NCBI RefSeq assembly: GCF_025567085.1
Contig: NZ_JAOQJN010000003.1
Location: forward strand, 310,001-374,000
DNA length: 64,000 nucleotides
Direction: 5' to 3'
Source: Bovifimicola ammoniilytica
GTDB lineage: Bacteria > Bacillota > Clostridia > Lachnospirales > Lachnospiraceae
The notes under the pieces were generated by a model, which had not been told where the DNA came from, ran no database searches, and saw only the letters and a list, made by a program, of their open reading frames with translations. The first letter of the stretch is position 1; every line of letters begins with the position of its first letter. The position numbers and the translations under genes are program-made. This document shows, in pieces, positions 36,549 through 45,469 of the stretch.

Positions 36549-39185
36549 TTATTTTTCTAATACGGCATCATATCCGGCTTCTTTAACTGCTGCAATCATA
36601 GCATCTGCTGAAACATTTTCAGGATTGTCAACTGTTACAAGTTTACTTTCTAAGTCTGCTCTAGCTGATACTCCATTTAATGAATTCAATGCTTTCTCTA
36701 CGTGTGCCACGCAATTTTTACACATCATACCGTCTACTCTTAATACTATCATATTTTCTTTCTCCTTTTCAACTGTTGTTTTTTTATTTGATATATTGTT
36801 TATATTAACTTTATTATCTTTATCATTATTTTCTGAAGTTTTTATTACTTCTATGCCAATAGCATTTTTACTGTCTGTTTCCGGCTCATCTCTATCTTTC
36901 TTAAAGAATCTCAGTCTCAAAGCATTTGTAACTACAAATACACTGCTAAGGCTCATTGCTGCTGCACCGAACATCGGGTTTAGCTTCCATCCAAATGTAT
37001 TATAGTACACACCTGCTGCCAATGGTATTCCTAATATGTTATAGAAAAATGCCCAGAATAAATTCTCTTTTATATTTCTGATTACACTTTTACTTAATCT
37101 GATAGCGGTTACAACATCTAATAAATCATTCTTCATCAGAATAATATCAGCGCTTTCAATCGCTACATCCGTTCCATTTGAAATCGCAATTCCGACATCC
37201 GCTCTCACAAGTGCAGGTGCATCATTTATTCCATCACCGACCATCGCAACTTTTCTTCCTGTTTTCTTAAGCTCAGAGATAACTGACTCCTTATCCTGTG
37301 GTAATACTTCAGCAATAATATCATCTAATTCAAGTGATTTTCCTATTCCATTTGCAGTAACTTTATTATCACCGGTCAGCATTATAACTTTTATTCCCAT
37401 AGATTTTAGTTTTCTTATTGCTAATGGACTGCTTCCCTTAATAACATCTGCTACTGCTATAATTCCGATTAATTTACTGTCTCTTGCAAATAATAATGGT
37501 GTCTTACCCTCATTTGCCAGATTATCTATTGTATTTTTCTCATTTTCACTTAACTTAATACCATTTTCATTAATGAACTTCTCATTTCCTGTGATAAATC
37601 TGCTATTCCCTGCAAATGCTTCAACGCCTTTTCCAGATATTGCATTAAATCTTTCAAGCTTATATCTGCCCATATGTTCTTTAGAATATTCAACGATTGC
37701 ATTTGCTAATGGATGTTCACTCTTCTCTTCTATTGCATATGCGATATCTAAGAGTTCATCTTCGCTCATACCAATTGCACTTATATCTGTTACGACAGGT
37801 TTACCAATTGTTATAGTTCCTGTCTTATCGAAAACCACTGTATCAATGCTATGTGCAACCTCTAATGCTTCTCCAGATTTAATAAGTATTCCATTCTCAG
37901 CACCTTTTCCCGTACCAACCATAATGGCAACAGGTGTAGCAAGTCCCAATGCACATGGGCATGAAATAACCAATACACATATTGCACACGATAAAGCAAA
38001 TTCAAATGTCGCACCTGATATAAGCCATACCACAAATGTTATCACTGCGATAGCCATTACTACCGGCACAAATATTCCTGATATCTTATCTGCAATCTTA
38101 GCTATCGGTGCTTTGCTTGCGCTTGCCTCGTCTACAAGTTCTATTATCTTAGAAAATGTAGTGTCTGCACCAACTCTTGATGCCTTTACCTTAACAAAAC
38201 CTGTCTTGTTAATTGTAGCTGCGATAACTTCATCACCTGCTGCTTTTTCTACCGGAATACTCTCTCCTGTAATAGCAGCCTCATCAACACTGGTACTTCC
38301 CTCTATAATAATACCATCTACAGGTATATTGCTGCCCGGTTTAACTATTACTATATCAGATACTTTAACTTCATCAACAGACACTTCTTTCTGTTCGCCA
38401 TTTACCTCGATAATAGCTTTCTTAGGTGCCATATCCATAAGTTTCCTAAGTGCTTCACTCGTCTTCCCCTTAGATTTAGCCTCTAAGAATTTACCTACTG
38501 TAATAAGTGATAATATCATAACTGATGATTCAAAATATAAATCATGATGATATCTCATTACTACTTCCATATCGCCTGCACCAAGTGCATAACTCATTCT
38601 GTATATTGCAAATATTCCATATATAAGTGCAGCACTTGAACCAACTGCAATCAGGCTGTCCATATTAGGATTCAAATGAAATAATGCTTTAAAGCCTCTC
38701 TTAAAATATATCCGGTTAACATATAGAACCGGAATACACAATAGAAACTGTGTAAATGCAAATGAAACTGCATTACTATGACCTGACAGGAACCCTGGAA
38801 GCGGCAGACCGACCATATGTCCCATAGAAACATACATTAACGGTATAAGAAATGCAAACGATACTATAAGACGTCTTTTGAAATCTGCATATATTTTCTC
38901 ATTAGCATCTGCTTCTCCATTAGTTTTAGTTTTATCACCAGCTTTATTAGCAGAACTTTTTCCCGCTTCATTATCTGAGACAACTTTTGCTCCGTATCCC
39001 GCCTTCTCTACAGCTTTAATAATATCATCACAACTTAAAATATTTTCATCATAGTCAGCTACCATACTATTAGTCAGAAGATTAACACTTGCAACAGATA
39101 CTCCATCTAATCCGTTCACAGCTTTCTCAACTCGTGACTGGCAGGCAGCACATGACATCCCGGTTATACTAAACTTGTCTTTCAT
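36549..39185 (-). CDS. copA: Copper-exporting P1B-type ATPase with HMA domains at both ends
   Basis: The ATG at 39185 follows GGAG with good spacing and gives 878 residues. The N-terminal metal domain has GMSCAACQSRVEKAV. The membrane CPC motif is ISCPCALGLATP, the phosphorylation site VFDKTGTIT, and the hinge MVGDGINDAPAL. A second HMA domain, GMMCKNCVAHVEKAL, sits at the extreme C-terminus after a basic/acidic linker, where most CopA proteins have none; it probably does the job of a separate CopZ chaperone. It follows csoR in the same operon. The function is Cu(I) efflux. Confidence 0.95.
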   Translation of the reverse strand: MKDKFSITGMSCAACQSRVEKAVNGLDGVSVASVNLLTNSMVADYDENILSCDDIIKAVEKAGYGAKVVSDNEAGKSSANKAGDKTKTNGEADANEKIYADFKRRLIVSFAFLIPLMYVSMGHMVGLPLPGFLSGHSNAVSFAFTQFLLCIPVLYVNRIYFKRGFKALFHLNPNMDSLIAVGSSAALIYGIFAIYRMSYALGAGDMEVVMRYHHDLYFESSVMILSLITVGKFLEAKSKGKTSEALRKLMDMAPKKAIIEVNGEQKEVSVDEVKVSDIVIVKPGSNIPVDGIIIEGSTSVDEAAITGESIPVEKAAGDEVIAATINKTGFVKVKASRVGADTTFSKIIELVDEASASKAPIAKIADKISGIFVPVVMAIAVITFVVWLISGATFEFALSCAICVLVISCPCALGLATPVAIMVGTGKGAENGILIKSGEALEVAHSIDTVVFDKTGTITIGKPVVTDISAIGMSEDELLDIAYAIEEKSEHPLANAIVEYSKEHMGRYKLERFNAISGKGVEAFAGNSRFITGNEKFINENGIKLSENEKNTIDNLANEGKTPLLFARDSKLIGIIAVADVIKGSSPLAIRKLKSMGIKVIMLTGDNKVTANGIGKSLELDDIIAEVLPQDKESVISELKKTGRKVAMVGDGINDAPALVRADVGIAISNGTDVAIESADIILMKNDLLDVVTAIRLSKSVIRNIKENLFWAFFYNILGIPLAAGVYYNTFGWKLNPMFGAAAMSLSSVFVVTNALRLRFFKKDRDEPETDSKNAIGIEVIKTSENNDKDNKVNINNISNKKTTVEKEKENMIVLRVDGMMCKNCVAHVEKALNSLNGVSARADLESKLVTVDNPENVSADAMIAAVKEAGYDAVLEK

Positions 39186-39227
39186 AATATTCTCCAATCC
39201 GCAGGCATATTATGCCGGAGGATTCGC

Positions 39228-39326
39228 GAGCAAAATTTCAGATTTTGCTCTGCGATTAAGGCTAAATGTGGTGCCTGCAACACATTTAGCTGTGAGAAAA
39301 ATAATCGTATCAACATTATTTTTCTC
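39228..39326 (+). ncRNA. Three-hairpin structured element, copy 2
   Basis: Perfect stems at 39228-39236/39242-39250 (9 bp, extended by TCGC/GCGA), 39261-39270/39281-39290 (10 bp) and 39294-39305/39315-39326 (12 bp). It shares layout, loop motif GTATCAA and flanks with the element at 29424-29534, while the stem sequences differ. It lies between csoR and copA. Terminator activity is unlikely, since no T run follows the last stem in either direction. Confidence 0.45.
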
Positions 39327-39359
39327 GCTATTCTCCATTTCTGAGCGATTTTTGCAATA

Positions 39360-39623
39360 TTATTTCGATATCTTACTTATTATTGCCATCATTTCATCAA
39401 CTTTTGCATCTCTTTCTTCTTTTGTCTCTGCACAATTAATACAGCTCTTCAAATGTGCCGAAAGCACTTCCTTGTTAGTTGTATTAAGTATTGCTGAAGC
39501 CGACATTAATTGTCTGGATATGTCTATACAATATCGGTCCTCTTCAACCATTTTAATAATTCCATCTATCTGCCCTCTTGCTGTTTTAAGAAGTCTCATT
39601 ACTTTATCTCTGTCTGCCTGCAT
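39360..39623 (-). CDS. csoR: CsoR-family copper-sensing repressor
   Basis: The ATG at 39623 follows GAGGTGAAGAA and gives 87 residues. The all-helical DUF156 fold has the copper ligands in the expected places: Cys in DRYCIDISRQL, then His and Cys in LSAHLKSCIN. It represses its own operon with copA until Cu(I) binds. A GC-tract operator-like site overlaps the promoter just upstream. Confidence 0.92.
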   Translation of the reverse strand: MQADRDKVMRLLKTARGQIDGIIKMVEEDRYCIDISRQLMSASAILNTTNKEVLSAHLKSCINCAETKEERDAKVDEMMAIISKISK

Positions 39624-39693
39624 TTCTTCACCTCGTTTTCTATGCAATATTGTGTAATAATTTGTTTTATTAGCCTTACGATAAATGTTTGTT

Positions 39694-39711
39694 ATGCCCC
39701 CGGGGAGGGGT
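39694..39711 (-). promoter_or_regulatory. Candidate CsoR operator
   Basis: On the minus strand ACCCCTCCCCGGGGGCAT is a pseudo-inverted repeat of C and G tracts in a very AT-rich region, placed just downstream of the -10 box. CsoR operators are of this GC-tract type. Confidence 0.6.
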
Positions 39712-39722
39712 GTGTTATATTA

Positions 39723-39751
39723 TATATAATACATTTTATTTTATTTGTCAA
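39723..39751 (-). promoter_or_regulatory. csoR-copA promoter
   Basis: TTGACA (39751-39746), a 17-base spacer and TATATA (39728-39723) form a good sigma-A promoter reading into csoR. The start of transcription would fall in or next to the operator-like site. Confidence 0.7.
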
Positions 39752-39846
39752 TTAACTAAAAGCCTCACAAAGCCAATTGATTCTGACTCTATGAAGCTTT
39801 TAATAATATATTTTCTTATACTATTCTTATACCATTCTACTTTATC

Positions 39847-41280
39847 TTAGTATGCCTTACCCCAGTATACCATTGCTTTTGCAGGTTTACCACAGCATAC
39901 ACATACATCTGATAAATGCTCCTGATTAAATGGCATACATCTTGATGTAGCTGTTGTCTCTTCTTTTATCTTATCTTCACATTCCTGATTACCACACCAC
40001 ATTGCTTTAATAAAGCCTGGCTTATTAGCAACTGCATCTTTAAATTCTTCATAATTTGTAGCTACAAATGTATGGTTATCTCTGTGAACTCTTGCTCTTT
40101 CAAGCATTTCTTTCTGCATTGCCTCTAAGATTTCTCCGACTTTATCGTTCAATTCATCAATTGAAACTGTAATCTTTTCGCTTGTATCTCTTCTGACAAT
40201 TATTGCCTGATTAGCTTCAATATCTCTAGGTCCCATTTCGATTCTTACAGGAATACCTCTCATTTCCTGTTCTGAGAACTTCCAACCAGGACTCTTATCG
40301 CTGTCATCTACTTTTACTCTGAAATTAGAAAGCATATTCTTAACTTCGTATGCCTTGTCTAACACGCCCTCTTTTTTCTGCATAATTGGAATAATTGCAA
40401 CCTGTGTTGGTGCTACCTTTGGTGGAAGTACAAGACCTCTGTTATCGCCATGAACCATTATAACCGCACCGATAAGTCTTGTTGTCATTCCCCATGATGT
40501 CTGATGAACATATTTCAATTTATTATCTTTGTCTGTAAACTGTATACCAAATGCTTTAGCAAAGCCATCACCAAAGTTGTGGCTTGTACCTGACTGAAGT
40601 GCTTTACCATCATGCATAAGTGCTTCAATTGTATATGTTGCTTCTGCACCTGCGAATTTCTCTTTATCTGTTTTACGTCCTCTTACAACAGGAATCGCTA
40701 ATACTTCTTCGCAGAAATCTGCATACAAATTAAGCATCTGCTGTGTTCTTTCTTCTGCTTCTTCTGCTGTTGCATGAGCTGTGTGTCCCTCCTGCCATAA
40801 GAATTCTCTTGAACGTAAGAATGGTCTTGTCTCTTTCTCCCATCTTACTACTGAACACCATTGATTATATACCTTTGGTAAATCTCTGTATGACTGAATT
40901 TCATCTTTATAGAAATCACAGAATAATGTTTCTGATGTTGGACGAACGCAAAGTCTTTCCTGTAACTTATTTAAACCGCCCATTGTTACCCATGCTACTT
41001 CAGGTGCAAAACCTTCTACATGGTCTTTTTCTCTCTCTAAAAGACTTTCAGGAATAAACATTGGCATATATACATTTTCTACGCCTGTCTCTTTAAATCT
41101 TCTATCTAATTCATGCTGGATATTTTCCCATATTGCATATCCTGCCGGTTTAAAAATCATACATCCCTTAACACTTGAATATCCCATAAGTTCTGCTTTT
41201 TTAACTACATCAGTATACCACTGTGCGAAATCATCTTCCATAGCTGTAATTGCTTCTACTAATTTCTTATCGTTTGCCAT
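39847..41280 (-). CDS. proS: Prolyl-tRNA synthetase (short, archaeal/eukaryotic-like type)
   Basis: The ATG at 41280 after AGAGGATAAA gives 477 residues. It charges tRNA-Pro. Class II motifs: the motif 2 region VYNQWCSVVRWEKETRPFLR and FLWQEGHTAH, then VRGRKTDKEKFAGAEATYTIEA, the motif 3 region LIGAVIMVHGDNRGLVLPP, and the anticodon-binding domain. The C-terminus includes the Cys-containing zinc-like segment characteristic of the short type. Expression is controlled by the T-box directly upstream. Confidence 0.96.
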   Translation of the reverse strand: MANDKKLVEAITAMEDDFAQWYTDVVKKAELMGYSSVKGCMIFKPAGYAIWENIQHELDRRFKETGVENVYMPMFIPESLLEREKDHVEGFAPEVAWVTMGGLNKLQERLCVRPTSETLFCDFYKDEIQSYRDLPKVYNQWCSVVRWEKETRPFLRSREFLWQEGHTAHATAEEAEERTQQMLNLYADFCEEVLAIPVVRGRKTDKEKFAGAEATYTIEALMHDGKALQSGTSHNFGDGFAKAFGIQFTDKDNKLKYVHQTSWGMTTRLIGAVIMVHGDNRGLVLPPKVAPTQVAIIPIMQKKEGVLDKAYEVKNMLSNFRVKVDDSDKSPGWKFSEQEMRGIPVRIEMGPRDIEANQAIIVRRDTSEKITVSIDELNDKVGEILEAMQKEMLERARVHRDNHTFVATNYEEFKDAVANKPGFIKAMWCGNQECEDKIKEETTATSRCMPFNQEHLSDVCVCCGKPAKAMVYWGKAY

Positions 41281-41443
41281 TTTATCCTCTTTTCTGTTTA
41301 ATATAGAACCGGTAGTTACACTTATTATTCTTAAATGTCTAAAATTAATTCCTGATAAATGAATATAATTTTGCAATGTTTTGTGATATTTTTTGTGATA
41401 CTTTTATATCGCTTTATCCGACATTTTCTTATACAATAATAAT

Positions 41444-41700
41444 GCCCCAAGCTAAATATAATAATATCTAGCTTAGGGCGAATAATCATATCCGTGTTAC
41501 CACCTAAATTCAGTAAACTGCACTCATTATCTTCCTTTTAACGGTGGACCTCCGTTGAAGCCTACTTGCAAATAAATTGTTTTCGGTTCAAAGCTCTGAG
41601 ACTGGTTCACTATTACTCTGATAAAGACTTGCACCATACGTCTTCTCTCTGAAATCTTCATAATAACTACTATCTCTCTTCATAGCCTTTGCTATATTAA
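41444..41700 (-). promoter_or_regulatory. T-box riboswitch of proS
   Basis: On the minus strand the canonical T-box sequence appears as GGTGGTAACACGG (41504-41492), followed by a terminator stem (41480-41444) with an A/T-rich tail. Upstream are an AGAGA-type stem I segment and an ATGGTGCAAG distal-loop sequence. The specifier segment GAACCA sits after these and offers CCA, a proline codon, which agrees with the downstream gene. Uncharged tRNA-Pro would stabilise the antiterminator. Confidence 0.9.
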
Positions 41701-41778
41701 TTAATCTCTATAAAGGTATCATAGAGATTGGTTAAAGTCAAGATTTTTCATATCTAATTACATAATTAATCAGGTGAT

Positions 41779-42714
41779 TTATTCATGTATTCTTCTGACA
41801 ATTCTATATACTATATCCGATTCATTTATTAACGGCTCTCGCTGTGCAAAGAATATAATTCCATCTGTAGGTGCCTTAATCTGTTCTTTGACTTCTCCCT
41901 CAAATGGATCTATAATTTCCGCTACGACTTCCCCATAATGAACTTCCTTGCCGATTTTCTTTAATTTTCTTAAGAAGCCACCACTTCCCGAATAAATATT
42001 TGTAAGTGAATCTTCATCTATAACATGGCTTATATACCCGCTAAGGCTGTCGTATCTGATTATTCCCATTCTTGTAAGAAAACGAAGAACCGCTGATACT
42101 GATTGTTTAGCCTTTTCTTCATTAATTGACTCATTGTATCCTGAATATACTGAAAATGCTGCTGTCATCTCATTCTGCCAGTTATAATTCAAAGTTGTAG
42201 TATCAATTGGCTGTGGTTTTCTTACAACCACAAATGGTAATCCGAACAGATTAGCAAGTGAGGTATTCTGATAACCTGTCTCCATCATTCTTATATGTGG
42301 TATAAATTCGCCGTCCGCATAAAATGACGGAAACTGTATTCCAAATGTATAATTCTTCACATATTCCATAATATGTCTGGCAATTCTCTCATTTGTCTTA
42401 CCAAATTCTCTGCCCGGATATGATCTGTTAATGTCCTCGTCCTCCACGCCCCAGAATTTTCTTCCAGTATTTAACGCATATGGATTAACTGTTGGTATAA
42501 CAAGCACTGATTTATTTGCACAGATATTTCCGTTATGCTCAAGTCCTTTTAATGTTTTCACAATCTGCGAACATATATAAGTCTGCTGAATCTCTGTACC
42601 TCGCATTGAACCGATAATACATGCTGATTCTTCACCTTTTCCAAATAAATATCCATTAACTACCATATCATCTCTGTATGGCGATTTTATTCTGCATATT
42701 TCTACCTTATTCAT
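41779..42714 (-). CDS. M14/AstE-type deacylase-like protein lacking zinc ligands
   Basis: The ATG at 42714 follows GGAGGATTACA and gives 311 residues. It aligns in layout with the upstream paralogue, including the C-terminal beta-barrel (SDIVYRIVRR) of the succinylglutamate desuccinylase/aspartoacylase family. In the first zinc motif, HGDE is replaced by RGTE (IIGSMRGTEIQQ), and the second His motif (IDVHGSD in the paralogue) is FPSFYADGE here. It is likely a non-catalytic partner or has a different chemistry. It is co-transcribed with the intact paralogue, whose stop is 11 bases before its ATG. Confidence 0.8.
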   Translation of the reverse strand: MNKVEICRIKSPYRDDMVVNGYLFGKGEESACIIGSMRGTEIQQTYICSQIVKTLKGLEHNGNICANKSVLVIPTVNPYALNTGRKFWGVEDEDINRSYPGREFGKTNERIARHIMEYVKNYTFGIQFPSFYADGEFIPHIRMMETGYQNTSLANLFGLPFVVVRKPQPIDTTTLNYNWQNEMTAAFSVYSGYNESINEEKAKQSVSAVLRFLTRMGIIRYDSLSGYISHVIDEDSLTNIYSGSGGFLRKLKKIGKEVHYGEVVAEIIDPFEGEVKEQIKAPTDGIIFFAQREPLINESDIVYRIVRRIHE

Positions 42715-42724
42715 TGTAATCCTC

Positions 42725-43687
42725 CTAATCCCCACATATAAGTATTCGTGCCAGCAAAGCACCCTCATACACCATCGGAAATTCTCTTATGGTAAATAAG
42801 ATTCCATCATGATTAGCCCTGACTTCCTGAAGCACTTCATTTTTCATAACATCGACTATTCTACCTATAAGCTGTCCCTCTTTCAATTCTGCAAAGTCAC
42901 TGATTTCCGAAATAAATAATCCAGACTTATCAGCTCTTATGAATTCCACACCATCATCATTGCAGACCGGAGCCTCTGATACATTGTATTTTTCTCCACT
43001 CCAGATTTCAAATTCCGACATCACATTGAATATTCCCTCGACGATCTTATCTCCATCAGCTTTATTGATTGAGTTACCTATGCCACATTCTACTGCAAAT
43101 GCAGGAACCCCCATACAATTTAAGCTATGTGTAAGTGTCGAATCTGACACAGTGGGATTTGGATTAATCCATATTACATTTGCATTTATAAGTCTTGCAT
43201 ATGGTAAAACTTTATCCGCAAAATCCTCATTTAATCGGACCTGCAAGCTTTCTCTTGAGAAGATGTCACTTCCATGGACATCGATACATATTGAAGAACC
43301 CAGGACATTTTCCGTTAATGCAAATGCAATTCTCTCCATCATTCTTCCGTTTGCCGAACCTGGAAATATATGGTTCATATCAAGCCGCTCTTTTGGTATT
43401 GTATGGATTGCATTGTCTAAACCTAACATATTTACAGCCGGGTAAATGTCTACTATCCCTTTAAGACAATCTCTATTCTCCTCTATTCTCTTAATGAGTT
43501 CATAGCAGATATACTGTCCCTCCATCTCATCTCCATGAATTCCTGTTACAATGGAAATTCTTTTTAGATTCTTCTTCTCTAATTCATTATTACTTAACTC
43601 TTTATATTCTTCAGGCACTAATCTATTTCTTACAAGCTTTAATCTCTCTCCTACCGGTAATTCCAGACTAAATATATTCTCATACAT
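42725..43687 (-). CDS. Succinylglutamate desuccinylase/aspartoacylase family (M14) protein
   Basis: About 320 residues; the start may be ATG 43687 or 43696. The zinc site is complete: SIVTGIHGDEMEGQYICYEL gives His and Glu, and CIDVHGSDIF gives the second His. LDMNHIFPG and a C-terminal beta-domain follow. Family members hydrolyse N-acyl amino acids or peptides; the substrate is unknown. It forms an operon with a degenerate paralogue. tRNA-Leu and its terminator lie upstream. Confidence 0.85.
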   Translation of the reverse strand: MYENIFSLELPVGERLKLVRNRLVPEEYKELSNNELEKKNLKRISIVTGIHGDEMEGQYICYELIKRIEENRDCLKGIVDIYPAVNMLGLDNAIHTIPKERLDMNHIFPGSANGRMMERIAFALTENVLGSSICIDVHGSDIFSRESLQVRLNEDFADKVLPYARLINANVIWINPNPTVSDSTLTHSLNCMGVPAFAVECGIGNSINKADGDKIVEGIFNVMSEFEIWSGEKYNVSEAPVCNDDGVEFIRADKSGLFISEISDFAELKEGQLIGRIVDVMKNEVLQEVRANHDGILFTIREFPMVYEGALLARILICGD

Positions 43688-43724
43688 ATCTATCATTCTC
43701 TTTCTAAATCAAACTAATCTACCA

Positions 43725-43773
43725 CAAAAAAGGAAAGCCTATTCTCCATCCCGTGGAGCATACTAAGCTTTCC
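43725..43773 (-). terminator. Terminator downstream of tRNA-Leu
   Basis: On the minus strand GGAAAGC (43773-43767) pairs with GCTTTCC (43738-43732), with a long loop that itself contains a small stem, and is followed by TTTTTTT. It ends the tRNA transcript. Confidence 0.85.
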
Positions 43774-43778
43774 TGTAG

Positions 43779-43858
43779 TGCGGATGACAGGAATCGAACC
43801 TGCACGGTCTCCCACTAGATCCTAAGTCTAGCGCGTCTGCCAGTTCCGCCACATCCGC
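43779..43858 (-). tRNA. tRNA-Leu (anticodon UAG)
   Basis: The minus strand folds as a class II tRNA. The acceptor arms GCGGATG and CATCCGC pair. The anticodon stem-loop is CTAGA-CTTAGGA-TCTAG, giving anticodon TAG for leucine. A long variable arm (TGGGAGACCG region) and a T-arm with GGTTCGATTCC are present. The 3' CCA is not encoded; the sequence after the discriminator A is CTAC. Confidence 0.97.
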
Positions 43859-43925
43859 ATTTCACGTTTAACGCGCTTTAATATGATACCATTCATATAT
43901 TATTTTGTCAATCAGATTTTATTCT

Positions 43926-43982
43926 CATTTATTTATCTCGCATTTATTTATCTCACATTTATTTATCTCACATTTATTTATT
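43926..43982. repeat. 15-bp tandem repeat upstream of trkH
   Basis: Unit catttatttatctca occurs about 3.8 times: 43926-43940 (one base different), 43941-43955, 43956-43970 and a partial copy to 43982. It lies between tRNA-Leu and the potassium-transport operon, about 65 bp upstream of the trkH start, and could affect promoter spacing. Confidence 0.9.
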
Positions 43983-44047
43983 ATTGCAAAATATATTTTT
44001 ACCTTTATAATATACATATATTAATGTTTTAAGAAATGAGGTTTAAA

Positions 44048-45430
44048 ATGAGCTTATCTAATCCTAAGCATAAATTGCAGCTTTCAACCACACAAATGAT
44101 TGCCCTCGGATTTCTGCTTACAGTTGTCGGAGGTTCTTTATTACTAATGCTGCCGGTTTCATCAGCTGACGGCACCTACACACCTTTTGTCGATGCACTT
44201 TTTACATCTACCACATCAGTATGTGTGACTGGTCTGGTCGTTGTAAATACATTCGAACACTGGAGTCTTTTTGGACAAATTGTTATATTATTTCTTATAC
44301 AATGCGGCGGACTCGGCATCATTACATTTACAACTTCTCTTATGTTGCTTTTACACAAAAAGGTAACTTTAAAGGGTCGTATGCTGCTGCAGGATGCATT
44401 TAACCTGGATTCGCTATCAGGACTTGTCAGATTTACACACAAAGTTCTTATCGGAACATTTACAATTGAATTTATTGGAGCATTTTTCTATTCATTTACA
44501 TTTATTCCTGATTTCGGACTGGCTAAAGGCATATGGATATCTGTATTTACCTCAATTTCTGCATTCTGTAATGCAGGTATTGACTTAATCGGACCATCCA
44601 GTCTTGCTGGATATGCAACAAATGTTAACGTAAATCTTACGACAATGTTTCTTATTACAATGGGAGGACTTGGTTTTATCGTGTGGTTTGACATCTTAAA
44701 GAATATACGTGCCATAAGAAATAAAGAAATGCCACATACTGCCTTCTTTAACAGACTGTGTCTGCATACTAAAATAGTTCTGACAGTCAGTATTTCGCTT
44801 ATTATAATCGGTGCAGTTATTGTATTTGCTTTCGAATATAATAATCCTGCTACCATAGGAAATATGTCTGTTCCTCATAAAATTCTTGCATCATTTTTCC
44901 AGTCCGTTACCACAAGAACGGCAGGGTTCTTTACATTTTCACAGAAAGGTATGCGTGATGCAACTACATTGTTCTGTCTGATTCTTATGTTTATCGGTGG
45001 TTCTCCGGTTGGAACGGCAGGTGGTGTCAAGACTACTACGCTTGCGCTTATCATTATTGCTGCAATGTCGGCTGTAAAAGGCAGCGAATACGGAACAGCC
45101 TATGGCAGACGTATCCCAAACAGAACTATGAGAAAGGCTCTGGCTGTTGTCTTAGCAAGTTTATGTTTCTTATTTACGAGTATAATAATATTATCGACTT
45201 ATACAGGTGGCGATTTACTTGACATTGTGTTTGAATCGACAAGCGCAATTGGAACCGTAGGACTTACAAGAGATTATACTGCCACACTTGATTTATCAGG
45301 TAAAGTCATTATAATCATATGTATGTATGCTGGCAGACTCGGTCCAATGACTCTGCCTATCATATTCAGTTCAAGAAAAAGTAAATATGGTCTGGCAATG
45401 TTCCCTCGTGAGGATATTACTGTTGGATAA
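44048..45430 (+). CDS. Potassium uptake channel protein, TrkH/KtrB family
   Basis: The ATG at 44048 follows ATGAGG with good spacing and gives 460 residues. Multiple TM segments are arranged as four M-P-M units. The filter glycine regions can be seen at SVCVTGLVV, AFCNAGIDL, RTAGFFTF and SAIGTVGL. The protein conducts K+ (with Na+ or H+ coupling) together with the RCK protein encoded next. TrkH and KtrB are not easily separated here; the length fits KtrB. Confidence 0.94.
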   Translation: MSLSNPKHKLQLSTTQMIALGFLLTVVGGSLLLMLPVSSADGTYTPFVDALFTSTTSVCVTGLVVVNTFEHWSLFGQIVILFLIQCGGLGIITFTTSLMLLLHKKVTLKGRMLLQDAFNLDSLSGLVRFTHKVLIGTFTIEFIGAFFYSFTFIPDFGLAKGIWISVFTSISAFCNAGIDLIGPSSLAGYATNVNVNLTTMFLITMGGLGFIVWFDILKNIRAIRNKEMPHTAFFNRLCLHTKIVLTVSISLIIIGAVIVFAFEYNNPATIGNMSVPHKILASFFQSVTTRTAGFFTFSQKGMRDATTLFCLILMFIGGSPVGTAGGVKTTTLALIIIAAMSAVKGSEYGTAYGRRIPNRTMRKALAVVLASLCFLFTSIIILSTYTGGDLLDIVFESTSAIGTVGLTRDYTATLDLSGKVIIIICMYAGRLGPMTLPIIFSSRKSKYGLAMFPREDITVG

Positions 45431-45469
45431 TTATATAAAATAAATGAATGTAGAGAAATGAGGATTAAT

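Noticed and set aside
37573..38547. 324-codon plus-strand frame inside copA
   Set aside because: Antisense to the well-conserved ATPase core; composition is that of a mirror frame and there are no domains.
43926..43982. CRISPR array
   Set aside because: The repeats are directly adjacent 15-bp units without spacers, and no cas genes are present in the window.
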